The notes: a model not told the origin generated them from the sequence alone. A DNA stretch of 64,000 bases from Branchipolynoe longqiensis (GCA_030323885.1 CM059193.1:70456997-70520996), one strand, 5' to 3'. Shown: positions 42,394 through 53,976, numbered from the stretch's first letter. Numbers and translations: made by a program.

Positions 42394-42811
42394 AGTAGAT
42401 AAAAGATTCACCCCATACTTCCAGTACAGGGGTGAAAACCAGCCTTATATAAAAATGGTCGAAAAATCGGGCTAATGAACTGAGTCTTTATGAGAGCCTA
42501 ATTTCACAATCTAAGAAGCAGCATTTATTCTTTGTATATGTCTTCATGTTTACATGCTACTTTTGAGTTGGAAAATATAATAAAACATATACTTTAATGC
42601 AATTTAAAAGTGAAATCGATGGCGTTCTCTGGCCGCCATCTTGTCTTTTTGCATTCTCTCCCATTTCACCAACTCTGTTCTGATATAAGTAACCACTTGA
42701 CACTGGTGCCAGGTATTCTACTTCTTGTTCCATACTAACGCTATTTTCGCCCCTATTTATATAAGGCTGGTCTTCACCTGTGTACTACAAGTACCGGGTG
42801 AATCTATCTAA
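42394..42811. mobile_element. Foldback element with about 60-bp inverted arms
   Basis: Left arm TAGATAAAAGATTCACCCCA ... ACCAGCCTTATATAAA (42394-42452) is mirrored by TTTATATAAGGCTGGTCTTC ... GGGTGAATCTATCTA (42742-42811). The non-coding middle is about 290 bases. No clear target duplication. Confidence 0.75.
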
Positions 42812-43106
42812 TAGTCGAGGTACCAAGTGTACTTTAGACATGTCTGGAAAGGCCACACCCACAAGTTCAATGCCACACTGCACCGATCCACCTGAGTATT
42901 TATAGCCCACAGGCTGGATTTAGACTGTTGTTTCGATACAGATGCAATTATTTGTATACCCACATAGAACAACATCCTTCGTTTTATCAATTAAAAAGTA
43001 TTATTTCAATATTACCAACTTTATATGTAAACTTGACTAAAAGAGTGACATTGATAAATGCATTATTTCATTGCAATAATAAATAGCCATAGGCTTCATA
43101 CATACA
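42812..43106. other. AT-rich intergenic, nothing recognised
   Basis: No feature beyond a short CATACATA run at 43099-43115. Confidence 0.3.
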
Positions 43107-43639
43107 TACATACATACCCTAGCTACACTACAGTACCTAGCCTGCTAAGGCGCTACCCAAAAAATACCTTTTTTAAATCTGTTCAAGGCACTTATTTGTC
43201 ATGACCTAGACAAACATTAGCATGCGTGGTTAACCCAGACAGACGCGCTGCATTGTACTGTGGTCTCGCTGCAAACCCACCACTCCCCAACACACAATGT
43301 GGTGCCTCCACGGGGCAGCAGCTACGTGGATACACATACAGAAACCACCACACACACATACATACACACACATACCCTAGCTACATTACAGTACCTAGCC
43401 TGCTATGGCGCTACCCGAAAAATACCTTTTTTAATCTGTTCAAGGCACTTATTTGTCGTGACCTAGATAAAAAAAAGATTAACATGCGCAGTTAACCCAG
43501 ACAGACGCACTGCATTGTACTGTTGCCTCGCTGCAAACCCGCCACTCCCCAACACACAATGCGGTGCCTCTACGGGGCAGCAGCTACGTGGACATACATA
43601 CATACATACATACATACATACATACATACATACATACAT

Positions 43640-43679
<40 letters not shown>

Positions 43680-43920
43680 ATACCCTATCTACATTACAGT
43701 ACCTAGCCTGCTATGGCGCTACCCAAAAAATACCTTTTTTAAATCAGTTCAAGGCACTTATTTGTCGTGACCTAGATAATAAAACATTAGCATGCGTGGT
43801 TAACCCAGACAGACGCGCTGCATTGTACTGTGGCCTCGCTGCAAACCCGCCACTCCCCAACACACAATGCGGTGCCTTCACGGGGCAGTAGCTCCGTGGA
43901 TACACATACAGAAACCACCA
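43107..43920 (+). repeat. Three-unit long tandem repeat with CATA/CA microsatellites
   Basis: Blocks starting near 43117, 43374 and 43683 share TACAGTACCTAGCCTGCTA, GGCGCTACCCAAAAAATACC, GTTCAAGGCACTTATTTGTC, CCCAGACAGACGCGCTGCAT and CACTCCCCAACACACAATG. Each ends in a CATACATA/CACA run of different length (the longest at 43592-43680), so unit lengths differ (about 257 and 309). Microsatellite growth at unit ends explains the variation. Confidence 0.92.
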
Positions 43921-44202
43921 TTATAGAAATTCAAATAGACCCACCGTTAGCTACAGTTGCCTTTCTACGCACTCTCTTACCGCCCCCCCCCCCTCCACAC
44001 ACACCGCCGCAGGGCAGTATCCTGGACCCCTGACAACGGTCCAACTGACCTGCGTCCCGGTAGAGGGCCGCGCACACCTGTCGCCGCCATCGCCATGCCC
44101 GACGTCACGTGGGGCGGCTGCTAGGTGGTTAAGGTGTATAATCTACACCCCAGGTGGGGGACGGCCTGCCTGCACCTCGTGTACGACAGCAACCGCCACC
44201 GT

Positions 44203-44520
44203 CGTAAACCAATACTCTTACCACCGGGTATGTCCTACACTGTCATCTAAAGGTACTCTTACCACCGGGTATGTCCTACACTGTCATCTAAAGGTGAGGC
44301 CCTGGAGGCTGGTAAACCAATACTCTTACCACTGGGTATGTCCCACACTTTCATCTAAAGGTTGTAGGCTGGTAAAACAATACTTTTACCACTGTGTATG
44401 TCCTACACTTTCATCTAACAGCGAGGCCCTGGAGGCTGTTAAAACAACCGTTTTTGTCCTGCACATCTAAATACAAAGGCCTTGTAGGCTGGTATAAAAC
44501 AACATTCTTACCAACAGGTA
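44203..44520 (+). repeat. Tandem repeat, about 45-90 bp unit, 5 copies
   Basis: ACTCTTACCACCGGGTATGT then CCTACACTGTCATCTAAAGG recurs five times with a variable insert (GAGGCCCTGGAGGCTGGTAAA). The last copy is the most diverged. Confidence 0.88.
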
Positions 44521-44954
44521 TATTAAGATACGAATCCATAAATATGAGCTGTATCAGGCCTTCAAAGCCTGGCTTTGTTCATTAAACGGACCAGCTATAG
44601 CTCGCTGGGACACTGTGCGTACTCCGACAAATGCTCTCCAAGCACAACTTTGTTTAGCTTTTATGTTTAAATGAACCAAGTATGTGTGGGGAGAGTAGGG
44701 GACCCACTTCACCACCAGAAGTGGGTCAGTTCTGAGGCTGGGAATAGCTGGCAGCTGTTGTTTTAAAAATGGCTGGGTGAGTGGAGATAAGGGAGAGTAA
44801 AACTGGGGTATTTTCAATCTTCTTTAGAGTAGTTCAATCAGGAAATATATTTGTGTAATGTAAAATATATGTTAGTACAATTACATTGCATAATTCAATG
44901 AGAAACAGATATAGATGAAAAACGTTTTTTTGTTGATGAATGTAAAAAAGGTTC

Positions 44955-45040
44955 TGCTGTGGATGGGGTTTGAACCCACATCACCAAACAACTTCAGATT
45001 ACAAGTCCAACACTCTAACCACTAGGCCACAGAGACCACA
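44955..45040 (-). pseudogene. tRNA-Thr-like sequence, left arm
   Basis: On the minus strand, box A (TGGCCTAGTGG) and box B (GGTTCAAACCC) are intact. The anticodon arm pairs weakly around a CTTGTAA loop, which would read TGT (Thr). The 3' end does not pair with the 5' acceptor and the variable region is about 14 bases, so I call it tRNA-derived, not functional. Confidence 0.6.
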
Positions 45041-45159
45041 CATGGATAAAAGTCTCAGTTCAGGCTATTGGTGAATACACGATGCCACGGTTTGGCCATA
45101 TTGACCAATTTCATGTGATGTCAGCACGGGTATCTAGGTCAGTGCTGGCTGCAGGATGA

Positions 45160-45650
45160 CACACTGTCACACTACTAACTCAATGGCTATGAGCAATCTT
45201 CATAGAGAAAAGGTGAAATATCTCTAAAACCATACCACCTAGACACAAACCGCTTGAAACTCATATAGAAAACATATTCAACGAATAGATTATATTAAAT
45301 TTATATGGTTAGGGTTCTGGATTTCTATAGATTTTGAATAAAATCGACGTTTTGCACTGCGCGTACCGGCAAACTGCCCGCGAAGGGTAAAATACGGCAA
45401 TGCTATGTCTATGTGGAGCTTTTATTTTTGTAAAATAAATTTAAAAGATTTAATTGGATCGATTAAAAATATCTTAATGCGCGATTGAAGAGGAAGATCT
45501 GAAGTATTTAATGTACCCTAAGAGCAATTTACGCTGAAAGTATTAAAAACAAGAGATAATAGTGAAAATTGGGATATTCTCAGTGTCAGTGCCAGTGCAT
45601 TGTCAATGGCCGTGAGCAATCTTCATATGCCCAAATCTATTCAATGCGAT
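45160..45650 (-). mobile_element. Inverted partial copy of family V MITE
   Basis: The minus strand reproduces, in order, the interior of 38897-39679: AATTTAATATAATCTATTCG, AAGATCTTCCTC-like and CGCGCATTAAGATATTTTTA words, and the GGTGAAATATCTCTAAAAC complement. Both terminal repeats are absent. Confidence 0.82.
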
Positions 45651-45838
45651 CATATTTGATTGACATACGCAATAAGTGAAATTTATTCAAATTAACCCTA
45701 AATCCGAAGCGAAATTAACGCTGCTGCCGCAAAGCCAGCGATATTAATATTTTCGAATCGACGAATCTAAAGTACACAAATCGCCGCCGCCGCAGCGACT
45801 GGAGGGAGAACTGAGACTATTAATTATGTGTGGTCTCT

Positions 45839-45925
45839 GTGGCCTAGTGGTTAGAGTGTTGGACTTGTAATCTGAAGTTGTTTGTTGGTGTGGGTTCAAA
45901 CCCCATACACAGCAGAACCTTTTTT
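45839..45925 (+). pseudogene. tRNA-Thr-like sequence, right arm copy 1
   Basis: Same sequence as the left-arm copy with small changes (GTTTGTTGGTGTGGGTTCAA). Box A and box B are intact, but the acceptor stem does not pair. Confidence 0.6.
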
Positions 45926-45976
45926 ACATTCACCGCAGCGACTGGAGGGAGAACTGAGACTATTAATTATGTGTGG

Positions 45977-46065
45977 TCTCTGTGGCCTAGTGGTTAGAGT
46001 GTTGGACTTGTAATCTGAAGTTGTTTGTTGGTGTGGGTTCAAACCCCATACACAGCAGAACCTTT
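45977..46065 (+). pseudogene. tRNA-Thr-like sequence, right arm copy 2
   Basis: Near-identical direct duplicate of the preceding copy within a 140-base tandem duplication starting CCGCAGCGACTGGAGGGAGA. Confidence 0.6.
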
Positions 46066-46390
46066 TTTACATTCATCAACATAAAAACGTTTTTTCATCT
46101 ATATCTGTTTCTCATTGAATAATGTAATTGTACTAACATATATTTTACATTACACAAATATATTTCCTGATTGAACTACTCTAAAGAAGATTGAAAATAC
46201 CCCAGTTTTACTCTCCCTTCTCTCCACTCACCCAGCCATTTTAAAAACAACAGCTGCCAGCTAGTACCAGCCTCAGAACTGACCCACTTCTGGTGGTGAA
46301 CTGGGTCCCCTACTCTCCCCACACATATTGGGTTATTTAAACATAAAACCCAAACAAGGTTGTGCTTGGAGAGCATTTGTCGGAGTACGT

Positions 46391-47600
46391 TCAGCTGTAT
46401 TAGGCCTTCAAAGCCTGGCTTTGTTCATTAAGATACGCATGCATAAATGTAAGCTGGATCAGGCAGTCAATTCCTGGCTTTGTTCATTAAGATATGCATC
46501 CATAAATGTAAGCTGTATCAGGCCTTCAAAGCCTGGCTTTGTTCATTAAGATATGCATGCATAATGTAAGCTGTATCAGGCCTTCAAAGCCTGGCTTTGT
46601 TCATTAAGATAAGCATGCATAAATGTAAGCTGTATTAGGCCTTCAAAGCCTGGCTTTGTTCATTAAGATATGCATGCATAAATGTAAGCTGTATCAGGCC
46701 TTCAAAGCCTGGCTTTGTTCATTAAGATATGCATGCATAAATGTAAGCTGTATTAGGCCTTCAAAGCCTGGCTTTGTTCATTAAGATATGCATGCATAAA
46801 TGTAAGCTGTATCAGGCCTTCAAAGCCTGGCTTTGTTCATTAAGATATGCATGCATAAATGTAAGCTGTATTAGGCCTTCAAAGCCTGGCTTTGTTCATT
46901 AAGATACACATGCATAAATGTAAGCTGGATCAGGCAGTCAATTCCTGGCTTTGTTCATTAAGATACGCATCCATAAATGTAAGCTCTATCAGGCCTTCAG
47001 CACCTGGTTTTGTTCATTAAGATATGCATGCATAATGTAAGCTGTATCAGGCCTTCAAAGCCTGGCTTTGTTCATTAAGATAAGCATGCATAAATGTAAG
47101 CTGTATTAGGCCTTCAATTCCTGACTTTGTTCATTAAGATACACCTGCATAAATGTAAGCTGTATCAGGCCTTCAAAGCCTGGCTTTGTTCATTAAGATA
47201 CGCATGCATAAATGTAAGCTGTATTAGGCCTTCAATTCCTGACTTTGTTCATTAAGATACGCCTGCATAAATGTAAGCTGTATTAGGCCTTCAAAGCCTG
47301 GCTTTGTTCATTAAGATATGCATGCATAAATGTAAGCTGTATCAAGCCTTCAAAGCCTGGCTCTGTTCATTAAGCTATGCATCCATAAATGTAAGCTGTA
47401 TCAGGCATTCAATGCCTGGCTTTGTTCATTAAGATACGCATCCATAAATGTTAGTTGTATCAGGCATACAATCCCTGGTTTTGTTCATTAATATACGCAT
47501 CCATAAATGTAAGCTGTATCAGGCCTTCAGAGCCTGGCTTTGTTCATTAAGATACACACACATAAATGTAAGCTGTATCAGGCCTTCAGGACCTAGTTGA
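46391..47600 (+). repeat. 59-bp satellite array, about 20 units
   Basis: The consensus runs GTAAGCTGTATCAGGCCTTC, AAAGCCTGGCTTTGTTCATT, AAGATATGCATGCATAAAT. Each unit holds two small palindromes: CAGGC...GCCTG, and ATGCATGCAT. Units differ by single substitutions and one-base indels, and higher-order runs are visible (a variant with CAGTCAATTCCTGG recurs). A single related unit lies left of the inverted repeat at 44545-44588. No open frame crosses it meaningfully. Confidence 0.95.
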
Positions 47601-47985
47601 GCATTGTGTATATATATATACAGACCATACACCACGGCCATAATAACAGCTCCTCCAAGAACATGTGCTCCCAATCCAAATCTTGTCATGCCTTTTGTCA
47701 TTTGTAATCATTGGGTCTGGCGCATCACAATTGAGGTCAGAACCACAGCGGTTAGGAAGGACAGAAAAAAAGGCTACCTGCCCTTGCTTGGCCAACAGTT
47801 TTGATGGATCAGGTGCCAGAATTGTTTTAACCTGACTGATGATCTGGTTACCCATAAAGTTATTATTGAACACACAGTGTGGATGTGTGAAGCTTTTTTT
47901 TTGTGCACGTAAAATAATGAGGGAAATTAACTTTAAGACAATCCAATTCAACAATAAAAATGCACTTATACGTCTGCATGTATAA
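47601..47985. other. Intergenic, nothing recognised
   Basis: Contains TATATATATA at about 47610-47620. No gene is supported. Confidence 0.35.
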
Positions 47986-47989
47986 ACGT

Positions 47990-48228
<239 letters not shown>

Positions 48229-48380
48229 CAGTCATTGTTATTATATATCACAATAATTAGTCTGATCAATGCATCAGTATAGTTTTGAGCTAGAACTAAA
48301 AGGTAATTGGGGTATTTAAAGTTACTACAGGTGCTTCCACAACACCCAGAACGTAATCTACCAGTAACACTACTGTACTA

Positions 48381-48726
48381 GTCAATAAAACTACCCAATG
48401 AGAGAGGGAGGTAATATTTTATTTAAAGAGGTTGCTTGATACCGTCACAGTTCTATCCTGAAATTGCGGGTTTGGTAAGGATGAGTCACTAAGTCTACTT
48501 GTTCTCACTCAATAAAATGACCCAATCAGAGGGAGGTAATATTTTATTTAAAGAGGTTGCTTGACACCCTCACAGTTCTATCCTGAAATCGTTGGTTCAG
48601 TAAGGATGAGTCACTAAGCCTACTTGTTCTCACTCAATAAAACGACCCAATGAGAGGGAGGTAATATTTTATTTAAAGAGGTTGCTTGACACCATCACAG
48701 TTCTATCTTGAAATTGCTGGTTCAGT
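48381..48726 (+). repeat. About 126-bp tandem repeat, three units
   Basis: Units start TCAATAAAAC near 48381, 48509 and 48634 and share GAGGGAGGTAATATTTTATT, AAAGAGGTTGCTTGA and CACAGTTCTATCCTGAAAT. The third unit is interrupted after TTCAGT by a LINE insertion and resumes at 49558. Confidence 0.9.
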
Positions 48727-49557
48727 CCACTTATGACCTACACAAAAGAACTAAAGTAAAGCTACTAGAAAACAGAAGGATAATCCACCTAAAAACATTA
48801 GCATATGGATATAGCCAAGACATTAAGCGTCTAACCCAACCACTAAGGGACACCAGAGCAAGCAATGCACCACTACTAAGGCAGACCAGAAGCCAGATCA
48901 AAGCCCATGAAAGGAGCACACTGGAAATGGCCGCCAAGGCATGGAATGCGCAAACGGTGAAAGAAAGACAAATCCATGACCTAAAAACATACAAAAAATA
49001 TTTGTGCAAAATAAAAAAAGGAAACCCCAACTGAACTGCACGACAAGTGGGCAAGTGATATGTCACGGCCCACCAACTGGACAGCCCAGGGCGGGATAAC
49101 CGGAAATATAAAAGCCAGACAACATATCCAACAACAATATAAATTAAATCAAATTCAAACAAACATAACTCAACCACCTATTACGTACAGGCCTATGGAC
49201 ATGTAAATAAAATAGGCTAGTATAGAATTAAGTAGAAAAAAGCGGAAAACTCTTCCCAAGAAAACCCCAAAACACTAACATAGAACCTTAAGAAAACAAC
49301 TAACATAGTAATAAGAATAGAACAAAAATACAATGCCAAGAGGGCCCAAAAAACATAGGCTACTAGACGTACCAACAGACTATATATCTGCTACTGAAAT
49401 GCAGACAATCAAATAACTTATCAGCAGCTACTGCTTGGTAAGACAACACCAACACTACAGCTGGCCAGCATTGAAAACAAGCCTGGGTACCCGGGCTTAC
49501 ATGCTATGGACAGTATAAATACAGCCTCAATTTAAAAAAAAAATTTAAAAAATTTAA
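48727..49557 (+). mobile_element. 5'-truncated LINE inserted in the tandem repeat
   Basis: The open frame ending at 49034 has the C-terminal signature of a non-LTR polyprotein (AAKAWNAQTVKERQIHDLKT followed by KKYL). A 3' untranslated region of about 520 bases follows, ending in an A/T-rich tail (49531-49557). The tandem repeat is split at AGT, present on both sides (48724-48726, 49558-49560), which gives exact borders. The insertion is 5'-truncated and dead. Confidence 0.85.
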
Positions 49558-50950
49558 AGTAAGCATGAGTCACTAAGCCTACTTGTTCTCACTCAGGACA
49601 CATGAGATCACCAGAAAAGCTGAACATCAGGGATTGCTGTTCAGTATTCCCAAACCTTGCTCTACTTAGCATAGCTTTTCTCCACTCCTCAAAAATGTAG
49701 AAAGCCTGGTAGATATGAGGGAATGCTTTAGCTATCCAGGACATGTCTAGGAAAAAAACGCTACTTCACTGAGGTAAATACTGCTTGTTAGTACACAAGG
49801 TGTGGGTAAGATCTCTTTGAAACCGAGTGTACATTTTTTTTGTAATCCATTGTTATTGTTAAATGGGGCCATCCAATGTTTTTATTAAAAACATTTTCAC
49901 TGTTATACAACACATACAATGTGGAGACGATGGTGTTCCTCATGTACATGTGTGATATAATTTTGTTTTAACCATGTTGACATTGATATTGATACAACCA
50001 CAATCATTTCAAGCGATAAAATCTTGATGTGCACTACCGAGGCCAAAGGGAGGGGAGGGGAGGGGAGGGGAAGGTAGGGGAAGGGAGGGTGCGTGGGGAA
50101 AGGTAGTATATTTGTAACAACCAAAGATGAAAACGTTTAAAAATTGACCGTCAAATTACAACCAAAGATGAAAACATACTTATTTTCCTTTGCAATAATA
50201 GCTGATTTTTTGTTTGAAGTGTAAGAAGTAACGCATCTGGATTTGGCTTGTGACGCCAGAACTCATAAAGCAAGATATAAAAACACATCTCCTTTGTTCG
50301 CTATACTATCTACAGCTAGATCACCCAAAAAGGTGTATTCTATAAATAAGTTGAGATGAGAAAATCACTGATCCGGAACAAAATTGGACACACTACAATG
50401 ACCACAGTGTTGTGCTTATAAATAAAGGATTTCCTTGTGTGCTCAATTGGTGCAGTATATGTCAGACGACATAATTGCAAAACAAACAAAAAACTTTAAA
50501 TTAAATATTTGTAGCAGATCAAAGCACTTTCTTTTTCTTCTTTTTATTTTGCATAGCATTAAACCAGTTGCTAAATCGTGCCAACCAGATGCTAACTGGG
50601 ATTTCACACCCCAGCAACATCAAAGGACACAGACTTTGCCATGTGCATTGATGGTGTCTTTATAGTGCTGCCTCCACCCATTTACGATAGTGCTGATCCT
50701 ATTCTACTAAAGCTAAGATTCCATATATATGCGTTATGCGAATACGGCAACAAATTGTGTAAAGGCATATTAGTGCTTCCATACGTCCAAATGTGAAGGC
50801 GAACGTGACAAATGGATCAACCCATGGACCGATCGGTGCGAATGCAAATACTGATGCGTTTGCCATAGAAAACAATAGTAACTTTGATCTTCCTTCATAA
50901 AATGGGAGCAAAAAAAACCCAAAAATGCTATGGTTATCTCTTTTTTGGTG
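49558..50950. other. Intergenic; resumed tandem unit, then nothing recognised
   Basis: 49558-49600 completes the third tandem unit. A GGGGA run lies at 50048-50080. A piece at about 50608-50680 (CCCCAGCAACATCAAAGGAC) may be a decayed S1 SINE tail. No gene is supported. Confidence 0.4.
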
Positions 50951-51150
50951 TGTTTGTTTGTTTGTTTAACGACCCACCAGAACAAAAAGTAAACACAGGC
51001 TATTGGGGGTTGGCATATAGCACATTCGCATGCCGCATATATATGGAATCTTAGCTTAGCTTAGCTTAGGCAGAGTACCAGGCAAAAATCAATCTGTAAC
51101 TTATAGTCGCTTCGGCCAGGGATTGAACCCACAACATCCCAGAGCCAGCA
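50951..51150 (-). mobile_element. SINE family S3 (TTTGTTTAACGAC tail)
   Basis: The plus strand begins GTTTGTTTGTTTGTTTAACG, the complement of an S3 3' tail, and ends near GGGATTGAACCCACAACAT, a box B-like element. Tails of this kind are common in molluscan SINEs. The body is diverged and carries a TAGCTTAGCTTAGCTTAG repeat. Confidence 0.65.
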
Positions 51151-51344
51151 CGTAAACAAACAAGTGAAGACTGTGCCAGTCTAGCACATGATCACGTGTG
51201 TTCATAGAGCCTACTCATATGTGGATCTATACAGCAAAGTAAAGTGAGCAAATATGAGCAAAATGTTTACATGCAAAATAAACTCCGCCTACAAAGATGC
51301 ATATCGGGGCTCAAACTCTCACAGTGTCAAGTGTTACTAGCTAG

Positions 51345-51612
51345 ACAAGGTGTTTCAATGCCGGACACGCTGCGGAAGGTCAGGAGTTCAAATCCCGGTC
51401 GAGTCAAACCAATGACTTACAAATTTATACTTGTCGCTTCATAGCCTGGCCAAGGACTAGTTGGCTCGGTGTCAGGATAATGTGACTGAGTGGGATATCT
51501 CCAAGTGGTGAAGCACTATAAAGTTGCCATGAGTGTGTACTGTCACAAGTCGGTACCCATCCTGATATGACCTTAGATGTTGCCAGGACGTAAAATTCCC
51601 AACCACCAACCA
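51345..51612 (+). mobile_element. SINE family S1, plus strand
   Basis: Head remnant and box B (AGGAGTTCAAATCCCGGTCG), AGTCAAACCAATGACTTACA, GTCAGGATAATGTGACTGAG, GTCACAAGTCGGTACCCATC and TAGATGTTGCCAGGACGTAA, ending in a CCCAACCACCAAC tail. Confidence 0.88.
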
Positions 51613-52285
51613 GGTGTGTTATAATTATTTAGTTTATTCAAGTGAATTCATTCGAATCAATTTGCTTTCATAACACAACACTGACATCAATGTACTGTTG
51701 TATTTATAGAGCTTGCCTTTAAAAAGAAGAAAACCTTGCTTTGCTGAAATGGGTGAAAATAACTTTTCTGTGCGGGTCAGCACTTCGACAATAGAATCAA
51801 ATTTGATGTGTACCAACAAATTGACATGGTGCTCCCTCCAGATAAATTTAATATTTCCATCATTAAAATTAATATTTCTACACCAGAGATATTTTAAACA
51901 TGTTAATGCACAACCAAACGTCGAACATCTTAATGACAGCCACAATGATAATACATTTTGCATTAAAACAACGTTTATTCAATCTTGAAATTTCTGACAA
52001 AAGTATTTGGGGGGCGGAGCGTAAAATAGTTGACTTAAAAATCTTGAAATTTCTGGCAAAAGCCTAAATTTTATCTCAATAACCATTCCATTTTGAGTCA
52101 AAAAAGAAAATAAACCAATATTTCCAAATTGGCTCTTATAGGGGCCGCTGGAACATGGGGAAGTAGGGGAGAATATCTTTAATAAAAATTATGAAAAATG
52201 AAAAATATTTTTTAATTTAAAAAAAATGTCTGGAAAACCCCACAGCCTTTTCTAGTGTGAAACTTACCACCTCACACAACATTCA
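51613..52285. other. AT-rich intergenic, nothing recognised
   Basis: No gene is supported. Confidence 0.35.
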
Positions 52286-52500
52286 TTAATATGCAAGGAT
52301 GGTGCCGGTCGTCAGAGATTGTAATGCCAGGACCTTCCATGTACCTGGAATACAAGGTTCTAGGGCGGGAAATAGTCGGGATTCCCTCAGGGTCGAGCCC
52401 ACCGAGTAAGGGCCCCGGCCGGGAAGAGGAAGAGTAAAAGCCGCTAAAAGGATGGCAGTCATGATCCCCCGATCGGCCCACCCGCATGGACTATGTGACA
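52286..52500. other. Unexplained GC-rich island
   Basis: About 215 bases with GGCGGGAAATAGTCGGGA and GGGCCCCGGCCGGGAAGAGG in strongly AT-rich surroundings. Two overlapping 71-codon minus frames show no known domain. It may be a fragment of a GC-rich element or a small exon. Confidence 0.3.
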
Positions 52501-53122
52501 CTATCTGTCATTTTATTTTTCATGTTAATTTAAATTCACATTAAAGTTGACTTATCTTGTTTTAATTTCATATTAAAGTTGCATATTCCGACAACTAGGT
52601 GACTTTGCTTACTTGTAGGGAATAAGAAGCCTTTTTTTCTTTTTTATAGTAATACCAAAGTTGGTATCCCGATAGGGAGATCACTCCCTTGGGGGGGGGG
52701 GGGGGGGTCTTAGGAGGAAGCATATCAATACAAAATACATGTCTCGTTAAAAAAAAGGGCACATCAAATCACAAATTAAAACATGGCAGATTAGCATGAA
52801 CTTAAAAAACTTGTAATAGCATGCATGTAATAGCATGCATGCAATAGCGTAAACTTTAAAATTGGCATTACTAAAATGGCAAGACCGGAGTCGAAAAATT
52901 ACACGAGCATAAACAGCAAGACGTGATCTAAACTAAGAAGGACAGCAGCAAAACAGAAAATAACGATTATAATAATATATAACAGGGTAGATATATACAT
53001 AATTTTTAAAAAGACGCATAAATGACCAAATATTTTATAAACGAATAACATACACAAGCATAAACAACAATATTAAATAACAGTAACTAAAACAATAAAT
53101 AATTGCTTCAATAAATAACTTA
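52501..53122. other. AT-rich intergenic with poly-G run
   Basis: A G-run at 52690-52707 and ATAGCATGCATG repeats at 52817-52843. A short decayed family T left end (TTAAAGTTGCATATTCCGAC) lies near 52571. Confidence 0.35.
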
Positions 53123-53450
53123 ATAAAGTTGCATAGTCCGATGGTTTTAGGTTGTTGCTATTTTCTGAGATAAATATATTAGATTGGTTGTTATAATCGA
53201 CATTACTCCAGTTTGAAGTAAGTTAAAATGGCTAATTTTGGACATATTTGAAGTTCAACCACGCACAATCAATTTAGGCAAGCATGCTAAACCTCTGACA
53301 CCATATTCTTCATCAGTGACTGGTTCTATTAAATTGCCTTAGTATTCCCTTCTATGGTGAAAAATGTTTATCAAAATTAGATACGTAGAATCAAATCTAG
53401 ATAATTGCTTTAGATTTGAAAATGTTATGCTTTCATCGGACTATGCAGCT
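53123..53450. mobile_element. TTAA-type MITE (family T), copy c
   Basis: Left AGTTGCATAGTCCGATGG (after ATAA) and right CATCGGACTATGCAGCT. The interior TTTTCTGAGATAAATATATT is shared with copies b, d and e. The flanking TTAA has decayed. Confidence 0.82.
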
Positions 53451-53486
53451 AACAGTAACTAAAACAATTTAAAATAAAGAATTGCT

Positions 53487-53640
53487 TTAAAGTTGCAGTG
53501 CGCGATGACGTTTGAATTTTTGCCTTATTTTTTAGATAAATATATCAAATTGATCATTATAATCTACGAAGCATTAGTCCAGAGTAATTCTGATGAAAAA
53601 AACACAAATTAATTTCGGCAAGTTTTCAACAACAAAAATC
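53487..53640 (+). mobile_element. Decayed family T fragment
   Basis: TTTAAAGTTGCAGTGCGCGA then TTTTTTAGATAAATATATCA and TTGATCATTATAATC resemble the left half of family T. The right end is missing. Confidence 0.5.
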
Positions 53641-53976
53641 TCGCTATTAACATCTCGCGATGACCACATGATGTGGAATGACCTAATTCAAATATAGCCT
53701 GATTGGAATGAGGGCAAGGCTAATTGTGGCCATGAGATTGACGTCTCTCCTTAATGGCTGTCTCAAAGTAGGTGTCCAAAAGAATGGGGTCATTCACTGA
53801 TTATTCTGTCCACTGTTCCAAAACCATAGCTAATGCACCAGAAGTTGGATATATATTATATAATCAAATGTAGCAAAGTACTTTGGCTTTGAAAAAAAAA
53901 AAAATTCATCCGGCCAGGCAACTTAAAATACAACACCCACAAAATATTTCTAATACAAAATTCTAAAAATGGCTGA
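53641..53976. other. Probable intron side of the 54-kb gene
   Basis: AT-rich with an A-run (53893-53905). No coding is visible. If the gene on the minus strand splices near 53984, this is intronic. Confidence 0.35.

Larger units (their letters stand above)
44613..46391. repeat. Large inverted repeat (arms 44613-45046 and 45835-46391)
   Basis: The left arm, read on the minus strand, matches the right arm on plus from a tRNA-like sequence out to CATTTGTCGGAGTACG. Shared words include ATGTAATTGTACTAACATAT, CACCCAGCCATTTT and TGGAGAGCATTTGTCGGAGT. The right arm is longer because a block of about 140 bases with the tRNA-like sequence is doubled. The spacer of about 790 bases holds an inverted piece of the family V element. 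Confidence 0.88.

Noticed and set aside
44955..46065. Three functional tRNA-Thr genes
   Set aside because: A and B boxes are intact but the acceptor ends do not pair and the variable region is too long, so they are tRNA-derived relics within an inverted repeat.
46391..47600. CRISPR array
   Set aside because: The 59-bp units are contiguous with no unique spacers, and the sequence is eukaryotic.
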